Assembly (NCBI GenBank): GCA_033980235.1
Contig: CM067070.1
Location: 22,032,199-22,096,198 of the forward strand
Source of the DNA: Diadema setosum
Taxonomy: Eukaryota; Echinodermata; Echinoidea; Diadematoida; Diadematidae
Reading direction: 5' to 3'
DNA: 64,000 bases
The position numbers and the translations under genes are program-made. Below are positions 56,624 to 64,000 of this stretch, in pieces; positions within the stretch are counted from its first letter, which is position 1; every line of letters starts with the position of its first letter. The notes under the pieces are model-generated. The model was not told the origin of the DNA. It did not search any database and was given only the letters and a program-made list of their open reading frames with translations.

Positions 56624-58936
56624 TTAACCTGGAGGAGATAGGGGCATGGGAGGACCACGGGTTATCGCTGATGGGCGGGAGTCAGGGGGTGCTGAGGGAT
56701 GGGGAATCCGGAGCACGCAGGGGAGTAGGACATCCATGATACCCACATCAGCGAAGCCATGGGTAGGAGCTTGGGGATCATCAGATGAATGTTCAGTGGG
56801 GATCATCTGGTAGAATGCACGCGAAACCCCATCATCGGGAGAGGGGGAGGGATCTCCTTTGGACCACAAACAGGACAGGCACGGGCCGTTGTGCCATGGT
56901 GGAGCCTTCCAGGTCGGGTGTGTGTCACGATCGGCGAGGCCAACGTCATCCATAGGGAGGCGGAGGCGAACAGCATTGTTGTAGGCAGGAAAACCCTCTG
57001 GGTGGATCTTGGGGACCACGCTGAAGACCATCATGAACTGGTGTTCACTGTCTGGCGGCGTGTAAGAGGGAGAGGCATCAGCAGGAGTGAGGTATTTGCC
57101 AGGAGGAGAACCTGTAGAAGATGGTACTTCACCCTGGACTGGCTGATGGGCAAATGTCGCGGTTGTCTCCTCCACACAGGCGGAACCATGGCTAGCACAA
57201 AGTCGATCGATGCCAAATACACGTATGTCCATGTGGGTTGACACCTTGGGTAGAGGGACATGGTCTGTGACAGGAAGAGCGTCCTCACCTGACTGACTGG
57301 GAAGAAGCTTGGAGAAACCTTGAGGTAAGGTAGCTTCCACAAACTGGTACTGCTCATTGTGACTTTGAGGATCACTGTAGGTATTACACGAATTGTCAAT
57401 GGATGTGTATTGACCTTGGTTGTTAGGCTGTGAGTGTATGTGTGAATTCACTTGTGGTTGGTGTGAAGTGTCTGTGAATGTATTGTCAATGTCGGCGTGA
57501 GGGTTTGTATTGCCCATGAAAATGTTTGTGCTAGACTCAGTGAAGAGAGTAACAGAGCTAGGCTCAGTGAAGGGAGGAACAGAGTTCGGCTCAGCGGAGG
57601 GAGGACCAGAGCTGGGCTCAGTAGAGGGAGGACCAGAGCTAGGCTCAGTAGAGGGAGGAACAGAGCGAGGCTCAGTGAAGAGAGGACCAGAGCGAGGCCC
57701 AGTAGAGGGAGGACCAGAGCTGGGCTCAGTAGAGGGAGGAACAGAGCGAGGCTCAGTGAAGAGAGGACGAAAGCGAGGCTCAGTGAAGGGAGGAATAGAG
57801 CTGTGCTCAATGAAGGGAGGAACAGAGCTGGGCTCAGTGAAGGGAGGAACAGAGCTGTGCTCAATGAAGGGAGGAACAGAGCAGGGCTCAGTGGAGGGAG
57901 TAACAGAGCTTGGCTCAGTGGAAGGAATGGCCATAATGGGACTCTCAACATCACCACAGACTTCAATGCCAACCGCACCTGTAGGATCAAAAGTCCATGA
58001 ATCACAGTCAGAATTTGTCCCATATTTCTGTTCACACTCAAACCAAATGCCTTTGTCCACAGCAGTGATCTCATTCTGTCCATCATCATAATTCAGTAAC
58101 ACACACTCTATTTCTTCATCTTCAGTATTCCACATCTCACATTCAAACCCTGGATCTTGCACTTTTGCCTCTTTCACCATTAAGCCTACAGCAACACCTT
58201 CAGGCTGTATGTTGTGTGGCTTACACTCTGCTTCAGCATCCTCTGTACATTCCATCTCACACTCAAACTCATTGTAATCATGCGCACGTTTCTCCTTCTC
58301 CATTACACAGACATGAACAGCTTGTGCGTGAGGAGTATTACGTGAATCATAGCCAGCAGATCGATCGCTGGTACTATAAGTGTACATAGTATCATCTCCA
58401 AACATAATCTGACCTTTCGAGGGACGAACAGCAATATCATTTTGCTCCATGAAATCTGCACCTGCGAGCACATCTACACCGTCATTCATCACATGATCAT
58501 CCACAACGAAACCGTTAAACATCAAGTCACACTCATAGTGGTACAATGTACACGAAACAATACCAACAATATCAACCTCTGGAAGATCACCCGAGTGACC
58601 AATGGGTGCATCAATGTAATCCTCATATCCAGACCCATCGACAAGGATTTCTAAACCAAGCATATCAGCTGCAGTTTCACTGATCAGACTACAGACAGAG
58701 CCACTTCGAACTTCAACCTGTATCTGATTATCCTTCCCTTGCCCTGTAGCAGGGAAGTGTGGAGGTTCACGTTTTGTCGCGTCTGACAACGCGGATTGCT
58801 GGCCAAGGCCAACCTGCTGGCCCGCGGGACACCTTCGCTTGGGTGCCTCAGCGGCCGGGGCTGCCCGTCGCTGCATTGACGGGGAGCCGGTGGACCCGGC
58901 CACGGCGGCGCATCGCTTCGTTGATGCAACGTGCAT
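56624..58936 (-). CDS. LTR-element protein with degenerate retropepsin domain
   Basis: A 770-codon minus-strand ORF starts 0.18 kb inside the 5' LTR. The basic N-terminus (residues 1-70) is followed by a retropepsin-like domain. IQVEVRSGSVCSLI (72-85) matches the active-site loop, but the catalytic Asp of D-S/T-G is replaced by Arg 77. GVDVLAGADFMEQND (153-167) matches the second conserved loop (I/V-L-G-x-D-F). Residues about 220-350 are acidic. Residues about 360-490 are nine-residue repeats of SSVPPFTEP type. The C-terminus is Pro-rich with NGPCLSCLWSKGDPSPSP. The lost Asp predicts no protease activity. The protein may package or serve the element structurally, which is inferred. The start codon choice is not certain. 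Confidence 0.75.
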   Translation of the reverse strand: MHVASTKRCAAVAGSTGSPSMQRRAAPAAEAPKRRCPAGQQVGLGQQSALSDATKREPPHFPATGQGKDNQIQVEVRSGSVCSLISETAADMLGLEILVDGSGYEDYIDAPIGHSGDLPEVDIVGIVSCTLYHYECDLMFNGFVVDDHVMNDGVDVLAGADFMEQNDIAVRPSKGQIMFGDDTMYTYSTSDRSAGYDSRNTPHAQAVHVCVMEKEKRAHDYNEFECEMECTEDAEAECKPHNIQPEGVAVGLMVKEAKVQDPGFECEMWNTEDEEIECVLLNYDDGQNEITAVDKGIWFECEQKYGTNSDCDSWTFDPTGAVGIEVCGDVESPIMAIPSTEPSSVTPSTEPCSVPPFIEHSSVPPFTEPSSVPPFIEHSSIPPFTEPRFRPLFTEPRSVPPSTEPSSGPPSTGPRSGPLFTEPRSVPPSTEPSSGPPSTEPSSGPPSAEPNSVPPFTEPSSVTLFTESSTNIFMGNTNPHADIDNTFTDTSHQPQVNSHIHSQPNNQGQYTSIDNSCNTYSDPQSHNEQYQFVEATLPQGFSKLLPSQSGEDALPVTDHVPLPKVSTHMDIRVFGIDRLCASHGSACVEETTATFAHQPVQGEVPSSTGSPPGKYLTPADASPSYTPPDSEHQFMMVFSVVPKIHPEGFPAYNNAVRLRLPMDDVGLADRDTHPTWKAPPWHNGPCLSCLWSKGDPSPSPDDGVSRAFYQMIPTEHSSDDPQAPTHGFADVGIMDVLLPCVLRIPHPSAPPDSRPSAITRGPPMPLSPPG
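57533..57925 (-). repeat. 27-bp coding repeat in the LTR-element ORF
   Basis: About fifteen copies of CTCAGTGAAGGGAGGAACAG-type units of 27 bp (nine codons) encode SSVPPFTEP/RSVPPSTEP on the minus strand. The period keeps the opposite strand open too. Confidence 0.9.
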
Positions 58937-59093
58937 ATCACTACATGGGACTACACACTATAAATCGCCCAAATACTGTATACGTCACCCGAATTATCAC
59001 TGTAAATTACAACAGAACGCCTACTCCTGCGTATATCAGGCGAGATTCTCCTTTCTCTTGGACTAGGGTAGAGCAAATTAGTGGCGTTAAATT

Positions 59094-59112
59094 CGCATCC
59101 AGCTGCCACCAC
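59094..59112 (-). other. Primer-binding site
   Basis: The minus strand after the 5' LTR reads G then TGGTGGCAGCTGGATGCG. The complement ends CCA, preceded by TTCGCATCC, which resembles a tRNA T-loop and 3' stem. The tRNA was not identified. Confidence 0.6.
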
Positions 59113-59261
59113 GCCAGTGGATAAAAGGAAGAAACCGTAGACGATTCGGATGAGGTTTGGATCTGATTTATTGCCGTGGCCGAGACAATCGACTACGGCA
59201 TGCCAATTGTGTACAAACGTAGATTACTACATACACTGTATATAACACAACCAATACTGGC
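59113..59261 (-). repeat. 5' LTR (149 bp)
   Basis: Identical by eye to 54515-54663. It would drive minus-strand transcription of the ORF at 58936. Confidence 0.9.
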
Positions 59262-59266
59262 GTTAC
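59262..59266. repeat. 5-bp target-site duplication, right copy
   Basis: GTTAC, matching 54510-54514. Confidence 0.85.
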
Positions 59267-59412
59267 GTCTCATGAATATTCATTTCAGTTCTCAGCGAGC
59301 CGTCCGTTTTTTTTCCACACTCATACATTGCGTATTACAGTATGTGCTACGTTTTATCCATATTAGCGCATGCGCTTTGTAAGTCGTACTACAATACGAA
59401 ATGCGGTAGGAC

Positions 59413-59419
59413 TATAAAA
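59413..59419 (+). promoter_or_regulatory. Possible TATA box
   Basis: TATAAAA about 75 bp before a good 5' splice-site sequence (ATTGTAAGTATC, near 59486) could belong to a small first exon. No downstream coding exon was found, so this is weak. Confidence 0.2.
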
Positions 59420-59544
59420 ACCTCGGATAAACTCTTTCACAGGGCTCTCAAAACAGATCATATTGTAAATCGACTTCGCCTGCCGTGATTGTAAGTATCT
59501 TATCTAAGAGTAGGGCTACTAATTTCAGTATAAAACCCTCTATT

Positions 59545-59754
59545 TTGGTCTCTGGTCACGTAAATGCTTAGCCATATCAGGTGCTTCCGTGACAGGTATA
59601 GGTTTGCTGTGCGACCCCTCTACGGTACATAATTTTGTCCGTATGGGGTCGCTGCTGCGGTTAGACCTACAACAAATATTGTATGATGCTATGATTTTGC
59701 CCATATTGCAATATGCAAGCGGTATTTGGGGCTTGGATGAATATTGAGCCATTA

Positions 59755-59802
<48 letters not shown>

Positions 59803-60835
59803 ATAGAGCATGTCGTTTCTATCTTGGAGTGGGGAAATATACCCCTAATGATGTATAGTTATGGGTGATATGGGTTGGGATCCCCCGTTCTATTATCAGT
59901 GTAAATCAATTGCTAGGTTTTGGTGTGACCTGAGTAAGTATATTAGTGACTGTTACCCTGGAAATTTCATCTTGTGATCTAAATCCCTGGCAAATAATGG
60001 TGTTAGAAATTGATGTTATAAGGTCAAACAATTATTTGCAAAACTGCGATGTATGCATGTTGAACCTTTGGCTGAGCTCGTTAGTACACAATAATTTTTG
60101 AGCACCGTATCCATATAGCATGTAAACAATTTGTTGAAAATAAGTGGAAATGTTCACTGTTTGATAATAGAAGGAGAGTTCCCCAATCCAGAAATAAACT
60201 CAGAACTTATCGTAATTTAAAACACTCTATTATGTTATTCATTGTCGGAATAGATCTAATAAGCGAGCAGTATAAGCTTTGTTCAGAAGTATAGTTGTGC
60301 CCCTATTGCCCTTGAAACCGGACGTTACAAAAAATAATGTCCCATACGATGAAAGATTTTATATAATTCATAATTCCAGTGATGCAGAAGATGAGTTTCT
60401 TTGATTTATGATTTGTTCTGCATATGATGATTTCACATCACAAATATTCAGTATCATATCAGAAAGAGATCTTACTTTTCTTTAATTGCCTTTTTACAAA
60501 TTCCTTTATTTAATGTCATCAGATTCACTGTGCTATCAAGTAGCCAGTTTTGCCAACCTTATTTTAAAGTGCCGTAACAATGATATTTCCACAACTGAAT
60601 AACACTTTCATGTATCATTAAGTCCACTACAATTGTATATTCTCTCTCTTTTTCGTGTTAAATTATTTAAGGTCTGTATGTATTACATGATATATTTGTG
60701 TATATTTTACTACTTTCTATGTTTGATATGTATTTATCACTCGGAGGCCTCTTTAGACCGACCGTCCGTGTGAAGGGTGTGATTTTTTTAAATATAGAAA
60801 TAAACTAATCTAAACTACAAACTAAACTACATTAT
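59545..60835 (+). pseudogene. LINE 3' remnant (thumb region to tail)
   Basis: LDLQQILYDAMILPILQYAS near 59665 is the conserved post-polymerase helix of non-LTR elements. After a (TG)n tract at 59757-59799 the frame continues as RACRFYLGVGKYTPNDV, then shifts to GDMGWDPPFYYQCKSIARFW. Later sequence is broken. A tail of ACTAAACTAC-type repeats at 60800-60835 marks the 3' end. Confidence 0.7.
59757..59799. repeat. (TG)n microsatellite
   Basis: About twenty-one TG dinucleotides inserted in the LINE remnant. Confidence 0.95.
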
Positions 60836-60844
60836 CTTCTTTGA

Positions 60845-61290
60845 TGTGGTGTCACTGATTAATTATATTTGCTGTTCCCTATCAGACAGCTACGACTGTA
60901 ACCAAAACAGACGAAAACCTGTGATCCCGAAATCAGATTGCAGCGTCTCAGCAAGTATATTAAAAATGATCGATATTGTCGAAGGTGGAGCTGAGATCTA
61001 AGAGTACTGAAAATGTGATCTTTTGTTCATTCATTGCCATTAGCAAATCATTCTGGACTCTTTGAAGCGCAGTTTCGTTACTATGATATTTCCTGTATGC
61101 CGACTGTGTTACAAGGAGGAGGTTATCACGGAGGACGTGTTCCTGAATTTGAAAAGTGACTGCTCCTTCAACCAGTTTGGACATATACTAAAGGTTACTT
61201 GTTTGCCAGCCAGAGATAACTAAAGTTCATTTCTGCACTAGGCTTCTTCAGCACAGGTCTAACGAGGGCAAGCTGAGATATCCAAAACAA
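60845..61290 (-). pseudogene. Reverse transcriptase remnant
   Basis: The minus frame 61184-60960 reads MSKLVEGAVTFQIQEHVLRD, LLLVTQSAYRKYHSNETALQ and VLLDLSSTFDNIDHF. This is the Q-S-A-Y-R-x-x-H-S-x-E-T-A-L...LDLS-x-(A/T)-F-D segment of Jockey/CR1-type polymerases. A frame-shifted continuation, SDFGITGFVLFWLQSYLSD, lies below 60960. The catalytic GVPQGS and FADD parts are absent. Confidence 0.78.
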
Positions 61291-61856
61291 CGTGGTCCTA
61301 ATAAAAAAATGGGGTCCCAAAGTGGTTTCTCATTGTCTTACCAAAAAAAAAAATATAATAATAATGATCATGATAAATGCCAGAAGCTCCATCCATACCA
61401 AATCTGTACTATGTATTTCCTTCAATTCAAACAGGAAAACCGAGTGATAATAAGTATAAATGAGAAACTTGTTACGTTGTGACACTTGTTACGTTGTGAC
61501 ACTATGACCTCACCTCAAATGCACATTTGACACTGACATATTTTATATTTGTCTTCTAGCATAACGTGAGGAAGCACAAAATTCCATTCATGTTTTATCA
61601 CACTTTCTTCTGAAAAGAGGAGCAGAAAAAGGAACATGAACGTACATGAGCTGAACTAATGCCATGTCTGAATGACTTACACGTGTCATGTGCAAGGTCA
61701 AGCTATGATTACACAATAAGATTAACACATTTCATTGCCTGCAACCTGTACTGGTCAATTTTTTTGTTCTTCATGAAAAAAAAAATGTAACGACAGTTTT
61801 TTTCATAATCTGCTCGTCGCATCGGTTTAATTCATAGCAGCAAAACCTATAGACCT
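61291..61856. other. Spacer
   Basis: No gene seen. A 16-bp tandem duplication, ACTTGTTACGTTGTGA, lies at about 61469-61500. Confidence 0.5.
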
Positions 61857-62012
61857 GGGCCCCATTTCATAAAGAGTTGATATGAGCAACTCTTGCTGGA
61901 ATGACAATTGTCAGGGTAACGACAAGAATCCAGCTTCCTGATTGGCTGTTGCTATCGGAAGTTGCCATTCCAGCAAGAGTTGCTGTCTAACATCTTTTAT
62001 GGAATGGGGCCC
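61857..62012. mobile_element. 156-bp palindromic MITE
   Basis: GGGCCCCATTTCATAAAGAG pairs with CTTTTATGGAATGGGGCCC, and GCAACTCTTGCTGGAATG pairs with CATTCCAGCAAGAGTTGC, giving arms of about 50-60 bp with small gaps. Confidence 0.82.
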
Positions 62013-63250
62013 TGGACAAACGGTCCACTCAGATTGATTGACTTAGTTCATGCAGTTGGTGGTCCCATGTAGGCCTACCATATACAAGAACTGGAAAAGT
62101 ACATGAGTAGTATAGTAGTGGTAGTAGTAGTTGTTGATTCGTGTCGTAGATGGGTATTTAAGTAAATTCAGTTTGGTTGCTACCATGGACATGGAGGTCA
62201 GTTTGTTTTTGTTTTTGTTCTTATTTTTCGATATCGTATTTAGCATGATCATAAATTGTAATAACATTGTTGATTATAGCTGCTGTTATCCGGGAAATCT
62301 TTTAAACAAGGATGTTTTATGAATTTTAAGGTTTTTCTATGAAATGTTTTCCATACTTTGCACAATCAGTTCATATCATGAAATGATAAAATTAACATAA
62401 ATAATGTTAGCGTAAAAATGTACAACAGTTCGGTAGATGGTACTGCAAACCACGTACATGGCCTGGAAAAGTTTTTCAGTTAAAAGGTTTTCCTTAATTA
62501 TGTGTCATATGGATATGAAAGTTATTAAATTGCCGCCGCGCCAATTTAGCATTATGTTGCTAAAAGTTTAATGCAGGAAGCCCTAAAACAAGGATACAGC
62601 CTTTTTAAAGCTTTTTTTTTTTCACGAGATTCCAATTATGACACCAGTAGTAGTTTTTAGTAGTGCAATTATCCCAAACGCTATAATGAGAAAGTAATGG
62701 GCTCATTGTCCTAATGTGGACGATACCATCAACGGGTACCTTGTGCATGAACTGGAAAAATTTTCATTACATTTTTTTTTTAATATTGTTGATTGTCTTC
62801 TGGATAAATAGCGCATGCTTGGACAGTTTTTTTTTTTTTTTTTTAATTTGGGGGGGGGGGAGGGGAGGGGGCATAGATAGTTATAAGCACAATAACCAAA
62901 TTGGCATTCATACAAATTAGAATTATGGACTTTCATTGTCATTGTCTCTCTATAGGCAACCGGCTATCTACTGTAGTATTCGTTTATATTTTTCCGTCCT
63001 TACACTCATGTACTGACTGTGTAAGTGACCTCGTGCCTATATTTCTATCAAGATACGACCATGTATAGAAAATGTTGTATGAGCCTGTATGTGTGTTTGT
63101 GTGCTTGCGTTCGTTTGTTGTATTTCGTAGTAGAAAACAAACAGCATGATATTCATTACAGTTGCATTTCATGAGTATAAAAAAAAAACATATACAAAGG
63201 GTAGAACTGATATAGACCATGTTCAGTTGTGACAGAGATTGTCACTTCTT
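62013..63250. other. AT-rich spacer
   Basis: No gene recognised. It contains T- and G-runs at 62827-62870 and (TTTTG)n near 62200. Confidence 0.5.
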
Positions 63251-63259
63251 GTTTTCCAT

Positions 63260-63716
63260 TAGCCTTTAAACAAGGCGACTCGCTCTGCGTGCCCCCGTAT
63301 AGCGCGTTTACCCCACAAACCTGTTGGCCGGCGAGCGGAGCGAGCCGCCTTTATCCACTCGTTCAGGGATGTGTACTTTTGTCGTTGTTGTTGCTTTATA
63401 TTCTTTGACAAATTTGCGTACAAATTTGACGCAGAAAATACACACGGCACCAAGGCAAGCCTCGTTAATATATTATGATTGGTTAACTATTCTTATTCTA
63501 CTTAATATTAACGAGGCTTGCCTTGGTGCCGTGTGTATTTTCTGCGTCAAATTTGTACGCAAATTTGTCAAAGAATATAAAGCAACAACAACGACAAAAG
63601 TACACATCCCTGAACGAGTGGATAAAGGCGGCTCGCTCCGCTCGCCGGCCAACAGGTTTGTGGGGTAAACGCGCTATACGGGGGCACGCAGAGCGAGTCG
63701 CCTTGTTTAAAGGCTA
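63260..63716. mobile_element. Foldback element with perfect 212-bp arms and 9-bp target duplication
   Basis: The arm 63260-63471 is repeated in exact reverse complement at 63505-63716, leaving a 33-base centre. GTTTTCCAT flanks both sides (63251-63259 and 63717-63725). Long inverted repeats with a 9-bp duplication match Mutator-like (MULE) foldback elements. Each arm contains the same 64-codon open frame, reading outward from the centre; it is a mirror consequence and probably not a gene. Perfect arms imply a very recent copy or gene-conversion between the arms. Confidence 0.88.
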
Positions 63717-63725
63717 GTTTTCCAT

Positions 63726-64000
63726 AGGCATGGGGCCTTTTTTTTTTACAAGAAAGTGATTTCACACATTGTTTATAAGTACTGATGGAAAGATGAAATA
63801 CGTTTTTTTCGCTCACTAATGAATTGTTACAATCTTAACCAATTTCACTGGTCTGAGATAAAAAAAAAAAATGCTCGAAATTTGGAATCGAAAAGAGATT
63901 CGATTTTTGGAACACATCTTTATTCAAGAAGACATGCAAAATAATTCCGGTTTAACAATCGATTATGTCTCCTGGTGGTGTGGTTTCTGGAGACTCCCCT
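63726..64000. other. Right edge of the window
   Basis: No feature recognised in the last 275 bases. Confidence 0.4.

Larger units (their letters stand above)
54515..59261 (-). mobile_element. Non-autonomous LTR retrotransposon
   Basis: Two LTRs of 149 bp that appear identical (54515-54663 and 59113-59261) enclose 4.45 kb and are flanked by GTTAC duplications. Transcription would run on the minus strand. Just after the 5' LTR the minus strand reads GTGGTGGCAGCTGGATGCG, a TGG-starting primer-binding site. Just before the 3' LTR it has the purine tract AGAGGAAGAAAGAAGAAG. The only long ORF has a retropepsin-like domain; no gag nucleocapsid, reverse transcriptase or integrase was found. Identical LTRs mean a recent insertion mobilised in trans. 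LTR termini are GCCAGT/ACTGGC, not the usual TG/CA. Confidence 0.88.

Noticed and set aside
57497..58091. Plus-strand frames of 167 and 193 codons
   Set aside because: They are shadows of the 27-bp repeats in the minus-strand ORF.
63259..63717. Two identical 64-codon genes
   Set aside because: They are mirror copies in the perfect inverted arms; no promoter or homology supports coding.

Overview
This window is animal nuclear DNA. It is AT-rich and has intron-split exons with normal GT/AG boundaries. It carries TTAGGG-type repeats, many miniature inverted-repeat transposons, non-LTR retrotransposons of animal type, and a P2X7-like domain of a kind known from marine invertebrates. An echinoderm or similar marine invertebrate fits best, but this is inference and the species cannot be fixed from the sequence. 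Most of the 64 kb is mobile or repetitive DNA; very little is host coding sequence.

Host-type genes. The best-supported one is on the minus strand between 27.6 and 21.5 kb. Three phase-1 exons each encode one immunoglobulin-like domain, and a last exon encodes a membrane segment and a short basic tail. The first exons are missing from view. A terminal exon of a Lys/Ala/Glu-rich coiled-coil protein lies at 12636-12794 (+). Three partial coding pieces are probably tied to mobile DNA: an acidic P2X7-like N-terminal region at 35.5 kb, a RecQ-like helicase start at 45.6 kb, and a cysteine-rich exon-like frame at 9.5 kb.

Layout. 0-3.1 kb: a telomere-repeat-filled inverted-repeat element, then a hAT-type element (746-3066) with 33-bp inverted ends and an exact 8-bp target duplication. 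3.1-6.5 kb: a decayed LINE split by an insertion. 6.9-9.8 kb: four tandem units of about 0.8 kb with 15-bp minisatellites. 10-13 kb: foldback repeats, a tRNA-derived SINE and the coiled-coil exon. 16.3-20.4 kb: a candidate transposon carrying at least eleven copies of a 13-base motif. 21-28 kb: the Ig gene, its introns packed with MITEs. 28.5-32 kb: a frameshifted LINE (-). 32.28-44.62 kb: a 12.3-kb unit bounded by inverted terminal blocks and holding eleven satellite units, each built around an 18-bp palindrome. 44.9-48.1 kb: a LINE relic, the helicase piece and a 1.9-kb satellite. 50.2-54.4 kb: a LINE with an intact 1038-codon ORF (+). 54.5-59.3 kb: a recent non-autonomous LTR element (-) with identical 149-bp LTRs. 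59.5-61.3 kb: two LINE relics. 63.26-63.72 kb: a foldback element with perfect 212-bp arms and a 9-bp target duplication.

The elements probably interact as autonomous and non-autonomous partners: the 50.6 kb LINE looks coding-competent, while the hAT-type, LTR, foldback and MITE copies all lack their own complete enzymes. The strongest candidates for something undescribed are the 12.3-kb palindrome-satellite element and the 13-mer-studded element at 16.3-20.4 kb.
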